A stretch of 64,000 nt of DNA from Theocolax elegans (lineage: Eukaryota; Arthropoda; Insecta; Hymenoptera; Cerocephalidae): positions 86,818,594 to 86,882,593 of the forward strand of contig CM047428.1 in the NCBI GenBank assembly GCA_026168455.1, read 5' to 3'. The position numbers and the translations under genes are program-made. Under the pieces are notes generated by a model, which was not told the DNA's origin, did no database searches, and worked only from the letters and a program-made list of their open reading frames with translations. Of the stretch, positions 51,201-64,000 are shown one piece after another. How positions within the stretch are numbered: position 1 is the first letter of the stretch; each line of letters begins with the position of its first letter.

Positions 51201-54200
51201 TAATAAAACACTCTCGTAAAATATTCGTATCGTCTAACCCAACGCAACAAAATTAATATCCACTACGGTCTATAAATTTTCACATCTACGTATATACGAT
51301 GTAAAACAAAAGAAAAAAGTTATTCAACTCAGTGATTTACGGTATCACGTTTTTAATTTTCCATTCTTGTTTCTTTTACTTCTTTTTGGTAATTACTACT
51401 TTACAATTTTCGGAAATACGCGCGATAATAGTCCTCGAGTATACTTAGGAAAGAAGGTTGAAGTCTAAGAGGTTGTCAAAAGACTTCAAAGGACCACAAT
51501 GACGTCACTCCGTACTTCTACACTTAGAGTGAGCTAATAAATTCTTATATATTTAAGTGCACGCGTGTAAAATTAAGGCAGTTCTTAGCATTATTACAGA
51601 ATTAGAAAATTCAAACATTTTTAATATAAAATTAAAACAGTTTAGGGTATCCGATAAATTCATATAGTTTTTTACAGAACGATAGATTCCTCTTATTTAA
51701 ATAGTAAATTGCGAATGATTTTTTTAAATATTATTTATGTGAGTCTGAGAAATATCTTTTTGAAACATTAAAGATTAATCGGCGTGATGGTAAAAATTTA
51801 AGCTTCTAATTATTAGACGTTAATTAAAAACAATCGTTTTAAATTAAAAGTAAAGACAGTCAAACGAAAGAGCGTACATAGAAAAAAAACGTGGTTCATT
51901 TTCTTGACGAAAGTAATACCTAATTTTCGAAATGACACTTTCATTTAATTCTCGTGAAATATTACTCGACTAATCCGTTTGGATTTTTCGTTAAATTTTT
52001 CATGGAAACTTGCTAAAAAGAAGAACCCTGCTTCGGATTAAAAATGTTAACGTAATTATAAAATAATGTCGAAGAGTATTAAAAATTACTACTTTATCTT
52101 AGATGCTGAAAAGTTGAGATATCGTGTTGATCAGCTTCAAATTGGCAATACCAGCGAGATTTATCATAAAGAAAACATTTTGAATTAGTTTTAAACTCAG
52201 CTTTTACGTGTGTGAAAAGTTTAAATTAAAGAAATAAATTTTACTGTGTAAAAAAGCCGATTTTTTTACAGCGTCGACAAAATTTTGTTACTTCGCGAGT
52301 AAAAAGCAGAAATATTCAAGTAACAAAAGTAATACGGAAACTACAAATGTAACAATTCTTTGAAAATCTACTTACATACAGACGTCGATCGATATGAAAA
52401 TGATCTTTAGAAACAAACTTGAAATATTTATAAGACCTACGCAAAATTTTGCTAGGAGAACGTAGCTGAAACGTAATTGGAGCGTGAACTAAAATGAAAA
52501 AAAAAATCTGAAAGATTTCGTTTGGTTATTTCTTTTTTATTTCAACTCGAAAGTAGGTATGATCTAGCGATAAATTTAAATTTGAAACTTACTCTTTTTC
52601 CTGCACCGAATATAAGATGTTAAAATAATAATTATCTTTTGCAACGATTCGAAAATGAGAAAAAATATATACATGCGTTCGATAAAATTGTATTACATAT
52701 GGCTAGTATATAGAAGTCTCCCGGGAATAAAAAAAAGGAAGGCCTATATATTGTAAGCTTCTGCATCGAACCGTGTCTCTTTTTTACTTCGTGAGGTTTA
52801 GGAGGAAAACAAAAAAGGTACTCGAGTTTTTGAGAGGGTGTCGTCAACTATACGCTTTTCTCTTCTCGCTCGCGTCTATATATTTGTTTTCTTTATATTT
52901 ACGGATTTTTCTCGTTACATCGACCTATTTACACTAGAGCTTTGAAAATTTTTATATCTTCTCGTTTACGAAGGTTTCCTTTTCCTGCATGGCCCACCAG
53001 AGGTTGTTCGTAACATTTTTAACGAGGAAAAAAATTTTTTTTTTATTCGCGAGAAACAAAGGAATATATTTTTTTAAATTTATTATTGAATCGTCAGAAC
53101 GGGTATACGAATAGATTTAAAATTAACGGTCTGTTTGATTAATGGGTTACGGGAAAAAAGTGAATTTCTTTGCTCTTTGAGCGGACGACTGTATATGTTA
53201 TGATGCCAAAAAAGACGTATAAAATTTTTATTAAGTTATGAGAGTGAGATGTCGAGCCTCGGACGACGCGAAGCACGAAAGCTCAACGATCACGCAACCG
53301 AATGATTCCTTGTACGAAGTTTAATCACAATTAGCGCTCGCAAACCGCGATCTACAAAATTAATGTCTAAAAAAATCGTATAAATATTCACTTTTTTCAG
53401 GAAAAATGTACACAATCATTTCATTAAAAAATTATACAAAAGTTACAAGTCAGTGACACTGATAGAATTAGTATAATAAAAAATAATATATTTTATATAG
53501 CAATTAAATTAAACGCAAATACATAAAACAAAAGTATAAAACGTTTTTGATTAAAAATCATTTTGAGCATCATTTTGAAAAACAGTTTTTTAATCGCGAC
53601 ATCTTTTATCTGACTATAATAATTAGAAGATTACATTAAATGTATCACGTATACGAGGTTTAAACAATATAATAAATAGGTCGTTTCTTACATTTGATAA
53701 CCGTATTAAATGTTATTATACACTTGGATGAGTCATTTCGTAATCTAAGATTCGAGCGTGTCTGCATTCATCTCACACGAGTGTATGTACATTTTAAGAG
53801 AAAAACGTACATAACTTTTCATAAACGAATGAAAGAAATTAATTATACGTATATATACAACATTTTTCATTTATTAAAAATAATTAATTACAAAAAACGT
53901 AAGGTAACTATTTAGAAAAAAAGAAGACGGGGATACCGCTATTGTCATGATCATCGTAATTTAAGAGTTTTGTAATGTATCATTTAAATTTGCGCATTTG
54001 TAATTTTACGAATTTTTCTAATTGCGTTATAAAAATAATAATTTAAAAATTAAAACATCTGAATATCGCGAATCATATGGTTAAATATGAGTAAAATTTT
54101 AATACAATTATACAGTTTTAAAGTAGTTATTATATAAAGTAGTTATTATAGCAAAATATTATACTATTAATTTTAGTATTAATTCCTGCATTTAAAATTA

Positions 54201-55005
54201 ATTACATTGTATAGCAGTGTTTCCAATATCTTGAGACTGTGCTGAGTTTGTTTTACTAATCATTTTTCTTACATATGTATATCTATATATAGTGATTGTT
54301 ATATACCTTATTTCGGCAATCGCAAAAGTATAATTTTTTGTTTAATAACAATTTATTACTATTCATTATTATATTAAATTTAATTAACAAGTATAGACGA
54401 GATGTTTGATAGTTATATACCTGTACGAAGTATTTGTTTCCCTACTAATAACTTGAGATGCATTAACGAATACGACACACGTTTAATTAAGATATCCGAC
54501 TAACAAACTTCCTTTGATTTTGTAAAGGTCTTTGTGTGAATAACGAGAATGCAAAGAAGCAAGAAATCTCGTTCTTATCACCTAACAATTGTAAAATTAT
54601 TATTTTTGCTTACACAATCATATACCTTTATTACTTTTAAAACCATTGAATCGATTAGAAAAAAGTGGTTATTTCATGTCTAAAATGTCGTTGCCATTTC
54701 TGCAATAGCGATATTGTATCAGAACGTAATATTTTAAAACACTTTTAAAAATTGATAAAATATGCGATGCAGCTATAATAATTATAAAGAGCAATTCTCG
54801 AGAGATATTCATACCTATATAGTAAATTATTATCAAAATTTTCTAAAATTATTGTACAATTTTATATAATTTTATATATAGTACATTCTATTATAAATGA
54901 AAATAATTTGATAACAAATCTTTCTGAAAGGTTTATAATTTCCATTCATATCCATGAAATGTTGTGAATAATAATACTAATTAAATAATGCATATGTATT
55001 CTTAC
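43247..55005 (-). other. 11.76 kb intron of the Di-Ras gene
   Basis: Bounded by a GTAAGA donor at 55005 and a TGTGCAG acceptor at 43247. It is AT-rich with (CT)n at 45173-45208, (GT)n near 48797-48815 and 48955-48976, a G run near 48978-48988, and a full CRE palindrome TGACGTCA at 51500-51507. No exon or nested gene was recognised. The 48373-49334 minus frames are CA-repeat translation or chance, and 50083-50295 is a hydrophobic frame without family features. Confidence 0.6.
45173..45208. repeat. (CT)n microsatellite
   Basis: About 18 uninterrupted CT units inside the Di-Ras intron. Confidence 0.95.
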
Positions 55006-55224
55006 CAGCATGATCGGTATCTGCGAGATATCCTGTCCTTTAAGCTCACGTATCACAGCCCAAATCGGTCGAAGCTCCTCGAAGCTTTGTCGCGAGGACA
55101 CCGAGTAAACCAGGATGAAGGCGTGTCCCTTGCTTATCGAGAGTCTCTGCATCGCGGGAAACTGATGGGACCCCGTTGTGTCCGTTATTTGAAGCGTGCA
55201 TATGTTTTTGTTGCAGCTTATCAC
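55006..55224 (-). CDS. DIRAS: Di-Ras family GTPase, central coding exon
   Basis: A 73-codon exon with an ATTTTCAG acceptor (AG at 55226-55225) and a CTG-GTAAGA donor at 55005, both phase 0. It reads [20 protein letters not shown], then [20 protein letters not shown], then [20 protein letters not shown], and ends DISQIPIML. This contains the G3 motif DTTG; the residue after it is Ser where classical Ras has Gln61, a hallmark of Di-Ras proteins linked to weak GTP hydrolysis. The preceding exon should end with the VEDTYRQ switch region and hold the P-loop GxxGxGKS (about 40-45 codons). I found no such exon between 55225 and 64000, so it likely lies beyond the right edge. Confidence 0.92.
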
Positions 55225-57213
55225 CTGAAAATTACCCGATCGCCACGCTAATCTATCACTTGCTCATTCTACTTATTATTTATACATACATTACTGACTA
55301 TATTTCAGGTCGTTTTGTTTCAATTTATAATTGGATACCGAGCTTTTAATTATTATAAGAGTAGTATACAAAAATTTAGATATTTATATTGTATAGTTTC
55401 GTCGTTTCGTTTGTACAAATGCTGATTTTAAATTACTTATTTCGACGATAATTCGAATGGCCCACGCTTAATATTGTTGACTGAGAAAAACTATTTTTAC
55501 AGTAAATAATCACTTTGTTAAATGTCTCACAATGTAATTGTTTGAAACTAATAAATATTTATTAAAAACGAAATAATTGTAATGGGAAAAGAGATAACAT
55601 GTCGTTTATAAAAACAAAATATTTATTCATTTAAACAAATATTTTGTATAACTTATTTTAAATATTTTATTAACCTTATTTAATTAATGCACTGATTTTT
55701 ACTTTAACATTTTACACATTACATAATGATAGACAGTATGTAGTTATGTTTTCATGGTCTCCTTAAATTTTCACTGGCAACAATTTTTAGTCTGTATATG
55801 GATTTATTGATATACAGTTAATTGCAGTAATAAATTTGTATATATTAATGTAATACCAATTTTCGCCACAACAAGGAGAAGGACATAATCTATCCCTATT
55901 TAAAATTATCTTATTTTACACGTTAGATTGATCTTTTCTATAGGTTAACATTAAGTTTTACGGGCTACAATGTTTCAAAACGATTAATCTCAGAAATTAA
56001 TGATAGTAATTTACTTCAAATTTAACGGAGCGATAGATAGATAATTTCAACACGCGAGTCGCAACTCCTTCTCCACGATTCAAGAAAAACGATTATGTTT
56101 TGTATTAGTATAAAATCCAAAATTTCAAGCACGGAAAATTTAAATTTCCTTTTGGCTTTGCACATTATACCCGTAACGAGCAAACGCGCACAGAAAAAAA
56201 TTTTGTACACTTCATTTTGTAGCATATTAGGTAGATAAATCTGTTATTTATTGTTTATTAATTACGAAATTTGTTCTCGAATACACGGCGTATATTAATA
56301 TTGTTTTTAACGTATATATAAAAGACATAGAGTTATATATAAAGTGTAATAACATTTGCTACTTTATGTAACCAAAAGCAAGAAAGAAATCGTAAACAGC
56401 TAGTTTTCACTACATTATATCTTTTATATTTAATGTTTCACATTGATAAATATTATCTATACAATAAATTTGCGTGGTTGCGCTTTAATACTCGCTTGCA
56501 GTGTTATTCAATGAAATACAATCTATATAGTACATATAAATAATTTTATACTTTATGTAATTTTATTCACCGGAAAAGTTGTTTCGTTGCGGTAAGTCAT
56601 TCTAATAATATTTGACTCAATATTTACTTTCCAATATATAGTTTTAGATTTTTATGTAAAAATTAAGCACAAAAGGATCAAATGTGGAACAAAATTACTT
56701 TTGTAATTGTTAGTTGTGGTAAGAAAAGTATATTTATATTAAATAATGTTTTTATAATTTAACGCTAATTACCCATATCTCAAGATTGTACTATTAGATG
56801 ATTCTAATGAAAGATTCTCAATTTTAACATTTTCAAACCAAAAATCGATAAGAAGTTTTACAATACAAACGTATAACACTCATTTAAGAAATAATCACAA
56901 TCAACGTATATATAAGAACGCAACGCATTTTTAAAAAATAAATAATATATTATTCGCCGTCTTGCAAGTGTAAAAGATTGTGTGGCTAAGTGACTTGTTC
57001 AAGCTCTCAACCCTTTCGAAAAGTACACGACACATCGAAAAATAAAGAAAAGGGAAAATCGCGAATTGCGCACGAGTCTTATCGCGAACACAGCAACGAG
57101 TCCCACCAGTCTCTCGGTTCTTCCTCGTGTCCTCGAAATATATACGGGCTCGAGCGGGGCTTGTCCTCCTAAGAGAGATCATCGTCTCTATATCCTAGGA
57201 ACCGAGGGGGGAA

Positions 57214-57231
57214 AATGGCTAATCCTTTCAA
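57214..57231 (+). CDS. Candidate first coding exon MANPFK (weak)
   Basis: In a locally GC-rich patch (57060-57240) an ATG in strong context (GGGGAAAATGG) opens MANPFK, followed immediately by a good donor (AAG then GTGAGG). A second splice-like unit, TTGCAG ... CTCTG then GTGAGT, occurs on the same strand near 60250-60285 and can read ILFSNWLRSS in phase if the AG at 60254-60255 is used. Together these hint at a plus-strand gene starting inside the Di-Ras intron and leaving the window. Only six codons support it and no family was recognised. Confidence 0.2.
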
Positions 57232-60200
57232 GGTGAGGAGGATAAAGATATCTTTTTCCTTTTTTTTTAATAAAACCGTGATCGATGGTTTTTTGTATAT
57301 TTTTTCTGCTTTGTCCCCTTTTTTTTAATTTATCCTGGATTACAATGAATTATTATCGGTTATATATGATACGACGGTAGTTTATTTATTTTACCTTTTT
57401 ATACTTTGTCAGAATTTTCGTTTATTCATGCTTTTATATTGTAAGGTACCACTGTTTATTATATATATACCCAAAAAAATGAATTTTTTTAATAATTTGA
57501 ATTTAATTGAAACCATATTTTTGCAGCGTTCTTAACAATTTGAATAACAATTTTACTTTATTGGCATCCAAGTAAAAGTGGATTCTGCTCATTAGTCACA
57601 ATTTGGTAAGAGTTCACAAGCAAAACATTTCCAATGATTTTCCTCTGAAATTTCTGTGTACATATAATGTTGCTAAACTAATTCTTCATTGAAGAAAAAC
57701 ACTGATTATTCAATAAACTATAGTTACAATTTAATATTCGAAACAAATGACTATAAGCCTAAATTATACTTTTTTACTGCATATAATTATTATCTTCTAA
57801 ATCCCCATATTTCTATAACGCTCGATTAGAGGATTAAAAATAAAACCGCTAAAATCGCTCTAAATAAATAAAATTTTTGAAAAGTAGAAACAGTATAAGC
57901 TTCTTAGAGAACGATAGAAAAAAACACAAAAATTAAATGCATTATAACCTTAAATTTTTAACTCGATCGATCGTTGCGTTTAAGCGTGTGTATATAAATT
58001 CATTGCAACTGAATTATTTACGTCTATATACCGAGTATTTACGGTTACGTAACAATTAAAACGAATAGACAATTAATAATGAATTTAACAATAAATAATA
58101 AAATAAAGATACATATATTTAATTCGATATTTCTCTTGGTTTTTCAAAAAGGTCGTTTCAATCGTTAATTCGCGTTCCCAGGATACGACGTATTCCGTAA
58201 CTGTGTACGCACAGCAATTTTCCTCTAAATTTTTTGTTCACTTATTTTTCCGATTAACTCGATCAACAATTTTCGTTTACCGTTCGTCGTTACCATCCGG
58301 TGACAAAATATAAAATCACGAATCGACCTTTGCACTTCGTATTTTAAATCGTATAAGTGTATATTATAGATATTACTTCGAAAATAAATAGCGAATTACA
58401 TTTATAAAATAACTATTCGTAAGTTTATTGCGCTTTATTAGTAATCAATTCGATACAGATGATTATAAAAAAAAATAACAAAACACAAAAACTCTGTCAA
58501 TATATAAATAATTACTAGAAATTATTTATTTACATTGATTTACAATAAATGTTTTTAAAAGATGACAGAAAATTAGATACATATTGTAACAGGGTATACT
58601 AGCTTATCTTTACAATTTTAGATATAGTACGGATACAAATTTAACAAATTCTTAAATTTTGCAATCGAAATAGTTTTTTTATCGATTAATAGTTGAATAA
58701 AAGCTATAAAAGTTATAATAAAATTTGAAAATTTATAATTTTTACTAGTACATATCCATTTAATATTTATCATAAACCTATATAGTTATTTTATGGATTT
58801 TGCTAATCTGTAATTTCAATAATAATAGCTATACTTTTATAAGTATACTTATTTTGTACATATGCGAGGACATACTTTGATTATCGCATACTTTTGTAGG
58901 TTTAAAAGAAATTTTGGTTATAATTTTGGTTAAAAATGAATGTATGTATATTTTACTCTTTACTATAAAACATAATAAAAATTACCATAATATAAAGATA
59001 TTCTTACGTTTATTACAAGGTTATAGTCATTTTTAATATACCATTTTTCTTAATATAGAATGAGTATGTTATGAGAAAATCATTGTAAAATATATTCTTG
59101 TAAGATCTCTGCGAAATCATAGCTAAAGAGTACAAAATGTTTGCCATAAAACTTATTTCCTTTATTATATCAACAATTATTTATTATCAACAATTATTTT
59201 TTCAATTTTCAATGGCATTTATTAAATTAAAGTATGGTATTTATTAAATTAAAGTAAATGATTTTTAATTTCATTTATTAATTTAAACAATACCTTCTAC
59301 TAAAATTAAAACAATTTTGATCGCCAAAAACCTCACAAAATCATGTATTTTCTTAATTATCCACGTTTTTGCAAATAAATATTTTTAACTTATTTTCACC
59401 TAAAAGAAATTAATTGAATTCATTAAAATATTTTGTTACGTTATGTTTGATAAAACCAATACATATTTATTTATTTGAAAAATAACAATATTTTAATTAT
59501 ATCATATTCGAAACTACCAAGTATTTATTAGTCAAACAATGGTTTTTTTAGGAATATTCGATAAAATATTTTATTGAATTCATCAAAATTTTCGTTTTCT
59601 GTAAGAAAATAGAGCAATTTGATGTACAAATGTATCAATATACTATTAATTAAAAATAATGAAATATTTTTATACCGTCATTCATTGTACCGAATAACTT
59701 TCACATTAAATAATTAACAAGAATAATTGTTAAATGTAATCAATTTACATAAAAGTTTAGAATAAAAAAGGAGATCGCGTCGATCATAACAAAACGCGAG
59801 GTAGAAATTATTCAATCAACTGGTTTTAATTTGCTAAACTTGGTAGGCTTCTTTCTCGAGTAATTAAAAGTTTCTTATAGGCGGTCAAGGCTCGATAAAA
59901 AAAAACTTGCCGAGGGTAAGAAAAACGTTTGTTACGAGGGTATTTTAGGATAGATTCAAATAAAAAGAAAAAGGTCTGTTTTTCTCCCCCATATAGAAAA
60001 GTTGAAAAATATTCCGAAAAAAGGGAGGGTCGGTAACTTTCTTTTTTTTTTTTGTGTTCTTTATATGTTCTCCCCTCTGTTGGTAATGTAATGACGATGC
60101 GCCTTCCGCTCGAGCCCGACTAGAAGAAATTTCCTGCAACTCTTAACTTTAATTTTGGCTACGATCTACGTATATAAACATGCTCGTGATTTTGTAAACG

Positions 60201-62251
60201 ATAGTTTGAAAGAAAAAAAAATAGGAAGCTAAATGTGCACTTGCAGTGGTGCAGATATTATTTTCAAACTGGTTGAGAAGCTCTGGTGAGTGCGTATAAA
60301 TATGGAGATTAAAAATACGAGATGAGTAAAATGCTTAGAGGATTGGACAAATGTTTATCATACGCGGTGAAATTTTTTATTATATCACCAGATCATCGTT
60401 TGTGAATAATTGACCTAAAAGTTCTTAACGAAATCATTACACATTCGACCGTGTTATGGTAAATTTTATAAGAAAATTTACTCCGTATACTAATATTTTA
60501 AATCTTTATCATTTAAACGAGTTTCATTAATCTTCAAATCTATATAATTATTTCCAAAAAATTTACAATTACACTCGATTCGGGAGTAAAGAAAAGAGAA
60601 AGAAAAGTTATTTTACGCGTCAATTCGTTTGGAAACGGGCTGCACGAGAAATCCCGGATTTCTACTTTGAAAATGGAAAATGCAAATCCGTTCCCTTCCT
60701 CTTTAGATCGAGCAGAATACGATTAAGAAGTGTTTTATTTGAATACGAAATTCGAGTAATTATAAAAAAGAAAATTCTATTTTAACACGTGGTATTGGTG
60801 TTGAATTTTAATTTCTTTAACGATTACAGGCGCATCAAAACGTTCGATACGCTGTTTATTTGTTTTTGGTAAATGTGGTTATCTCGTTTTTAAATAACTT
60901 TGTATAGCGACTTTTTTTATCGAGTTTGATATCAATTACGTTTTCTTGTATTAATGAAGGAAATTATTATTATTGTTATCATTATTAAAATTATTATTAC
61001 AATAAATAATTATTTTTTTAAATAATTAAAAATAATTAATATGTTCGATAATTTGCTTGATAAGGCAGAAGTACCAGTAATAGAACAATTTTTGGATATA
61101 CATGTTACATATTAAATAATTTGTATAAAATATAAATAGTTACAGTATTGTAATATTCTTGCAGTTAGAAACCATATTGTTTAATATCAAATCCCTAGTA
61201 GAAATTTTCCTATTTTTTTCAAATTTTATGAAGTTATATGTAGTTTTAACTTTAAATAGAAAATAATATCATCAAATGACGTTTTAGGTTAGATTTTTTA
61301 TTTCTAAATGACATATGCAAAATGTAACGTCGACATTTAAGAGTTGATTTAATACACAATAATTGATAATTATTATGTGAAATATTTTTATTTTTATCGG
61401 AATAATAATATTGTATTTAGAAATAAATGTTGTTTAGCGTCATTAATGCGTAAACATAGTGTTTGACCAAGTTAAATGTACATATTTTGTCTTGAAATAT
61501 TTTTTTTTATTTCAATACTTTTTTAGACAATTATATTTATAAAACTGCGTGTTCTTAACAAGCTTAAAATTAATAAAATTTCTTCCACCGTCAGATAATT
61601 CATCATAATTATTTCATCGTAAATGGAACAACAGGTCACGTTCCATATTAGGTACTTTTACCTTATTTTTTTTCTACATTGGAATTAAAATTATTTCTCA
61701 GATTTTTATTTCAACTTTAGTGATAGAGTATTCGAGCTTTTGAGAATGGATCACCATACTTTGGTTTTCACAAAACAATTTATGCTCGTTTATGCAAAAA
61801 TAAGGTATAAATCTAACATTTTTTACTCGACGAAATGGGGAGTTGATGAGTAATGACAAAAACAAGAATACCTATGCATTATCACAATACTATAAATATT
61901 TTCGGTTAATCTCAAAATTCTTAATTTTCTACTATAGTACATATCGTTATTCATTTAAAGACTATCTGTGAAACACGTAGATCAGTCAACGAACACAATA
62001 TATTTACACATTCACGTAGAATTTTTGAATAAGATTAAAAAAATCTCTCTGGTAGAATCGTTATGCAAATATACAATACATAAAATTTAAAAATTTTTCC
62101 CGGTCGTGCAATTTAGATGATATATTTAAAGCACGCGTTTGAAATGGAAATTCTCGTAAAGATTTTCAATTATTTAAAATGTATAACTATGATTTTCTAA
62201 TACTCATATACTGGTTAAAATATTTTAATATTACAAGTTACTTTCTCGACC

Positions 62252-63075
62252 ATACACTGAGAAAAAAAAATAGAAATTTTTACTATAAAAGTACCATATT
62301 TTCTAGCACGGTAGTATCACAGTTATATATTTTTAGCAGACTTTATCAAAAAATTTACAGTACTTTTTACTAGAAAATCTGGCTAGAGACACTAAAAATA
62401 ATGAAATTATTTAACCATATGGAAATAGTAATATTCATCATACATTATAGTAACGATTATTAAAAAATTAGAAATTTTTCAGTTCGACAATAAAACAGAA
62501 ACAACAGTTAAATTACAATTATTTTATTGAAATAAATATCACAATTCTGTTTTATTCCAATAAATTACATATTATTATTATTGCAATCAGCTATTACAGA
62601 AAACAAAATTTTGCTTATCCTTATAATTAAACAATAAATAAAACATTTTATTTTGCAAGCAGTTTAAATTTAGTTCAAAAGACATTTCGTAAGTTACGAT
62701 TTAAATAAAACTAATTTTTTGTATTATTATTTCATTATATCAAATTTTGTATTCTTACTTTGCAAATACATAGCGAAATTAATACTAAATAAAAAAAATA
62801 GAAGTAGTGACTATATATTTATCACAATTTTTCCTTGTTAAATATCGTAAATATTTCTCAACAGATATAGTAAAAAATTCCAGTAAATTGTGCCATATAT
62901 TTTGAACTAGTTTACTATAATTTCTTTATACAAAATATTGGAGTATTAACTATAAAATTTAGTGATTGGAACAATAAATTTTATAAGTAAAACTATAAAT
63001 TCAGTATATATTACTAAGATTCGTTTTACCATGCAAAATAGTAAATTTTCCAAGCAAATTTTTTTCAATGAACCA
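62252..63075. mobile_element. Possible degenerate inverted-repeat element
   Basis: The left edge CACTGAGAAAAAAAAATAG and the right edge AATTTTTTTCAATG resemble imperfect inverted termini. The interior carries many TTTACTATAAA or TTTACTAGAAA words and their inverses (near 62279, 62366, 62920 and 63035), which is typical of subterminal repeats in non-autonomous DNA elements. There is no coding frame. AT-rich chance similarity cannot be excluded. Confidence 0.3.
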
Positions 63076-64000
63076 TAGGTTACGTATATATAAGTACATC
63101 ATAGACCTTCGATTAATATATTATTAACAATTTTATCAAAACGACGACAATGTGACAATTACGTATACACGTATTAGAAAATTAAAAATACCGTGTAAAC
63201 TTAATGATCTTTAATATCGTTACTTTTAATAGGATATAAATAAATTTAACGTGTTCTACACACAACCGCGCCATATGTGTATGCACCGTATGTAATGAAG
63301 TTATAAAAGTTCGATGCTAAAATAAACGTTTTCAATAAACGCGTGCGCGCACACCCACAAGGGCGTATTATAATTAACAACAAATATTTACATAAAACGA
63401 GAGTTCATAATAATAAAAAATAATCTTTAAAATATAGCTCATCATTTTTTTCTTACCCTCGATTATGTAGAGAGCTATATATGTACGATCAGAGAAAAAA
63501 AGAGAACCTTTCGAAGACGGAGAAAAAAGACTGTACAATTAATATTAACTGTTATACATTTATAAAGCATTGTTCCCCTCGATAAATCATCTCGACAGAA
63601 TTTATATACGTGACTGAAATATATTCCCAATCGTAAAGTGTTATATTATCGTATAGGATGTATATGTATATGTATAATTTGTATGTGTATTGTACATCTA
63701 TACGTAACGCGTACTCCGTGCGAAAATTAAAATTAATTAAATTAAAAAGTAATTAATTAAAAATATATAATCGTAACACTTATGAAGATTTGATTCGTAA
63801 GGTTCGTAAGGTTCATCGTATTGCCATAGTCCAACAAACACACAGACACACATACGCCCACATATACACACACAAAACAAGTGAAAACTACTCAAAAGTT
63901 TGAAAAGTCGTATCGTTGTGTGCAGTAGCTTTCCGAGACAAGAATAATAACTTTACAATAGTTTTGAATTGTTTGAACGGAGAAAGGTCAAAGTACAAGC

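Larger units (their letters stand above)
55225..64000. other. Probable intron of the Di-Ras gene (partial), AT-rich
   Basis: No exon of the Di-Ras gene was recognised here. The region is very AT-rich, with short tandem duplications such as TATCAACAATTATTTAT repeated near 59168-59200, and a cluster of TTTACTATAAA-like words at 62270-63050. A small candidate first exon on the plus strand (57214-57231) is listed separately. Other frames are not credible. Confidence 0.45.

Noticed and set aside
54946..55005. C-terminal extension [18 protein letters not shown] on the central Di-Ras exon
   Set aside because: It lies past the GTAAGA donor and is intron; the conserved continuation is at 43246.

Overview
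The window is nuclear DNA from an insect. Hymenoptera (bee, ant, wasp or sawfly) is the most likely order. This rests on the very AT-rich background, short GT-AG introns, large introns full of dinucleotide microsatellites, no obvious CpG depletion, and proteins of animal families; the order itself is inference. No bacterial, organellar or CRISPR features were seen, and no tRNA or rRNA gene was recognised.

Left part (1-7.2 kb). A pair of ~310 bp direct repeats (1-309 and 1173-1481) flanks a 164 bp inverted-repeat MITE and a (TA)n tract. They lie upstream of an intact syntaxin-18 gene (2038-3006, +). Tail-to-tail with it is a NAA10 N-terminal acetyltransferase gene (3560-4108, -), and about 2.4 kb further on is a second copy (5958-6506, -) that encodes an identical protein. 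The copies are almost identical for ~1.39 kb and then become clearly divergent, though still alignable, in their 5' flanks. Between them lies a terminal coding exon of an unrecognised gene (5236-5434, -) whose upstream part appears to be cut off at the duplication edge.

Middle part (7-28 kb). A GC-rich single-exon ORF (11519-14194, -) encodes a seven-helix, proline/serine-rich membrane protein resembling PRRT3/PRRT4. A splice acceptor sits upstream of it at 14949-14950, and a candidate 5' leader exon lies near 24.06-24.3 kb, which would make 15-24 kb its leader intron. That interval holds microsatellites and a compact cluster of palindromes with a perfect CRE (17636-17711). GET4/TRC35 follows and can be reconstructed completely as six coding exons (26075-27896, -; 308 aa).

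Right part (28-64 kb). Mostly noncoding DNA. It holds a ~1.1 kb near-palindromic foldback element with TA-flanked inverted termini (37129-38223), many microsatellites, and the last two coding exons of a Di-Ras family GTPase (55006-55224 and 43013-43246, -) separated by an 11.76 kb intron. The Di-Ras exon carrying the P-loop was not found and probably lies past 64000. A tiny candidate first coding exon on the opposite strand (57214-57231) is possible but unproven.

The genes are ordinary housekeeping or neuronal ones: ER SNARE traffic, co-translational N-acetylation, tail-anchored protein delivery to the ER, and a Ras-like GTPase. No operon-like logic is implied. The most unusual features are the NAA10 twin with its sharp step in divergence, the 1.1 kb foldback, and the palindromic regulatory cluster.
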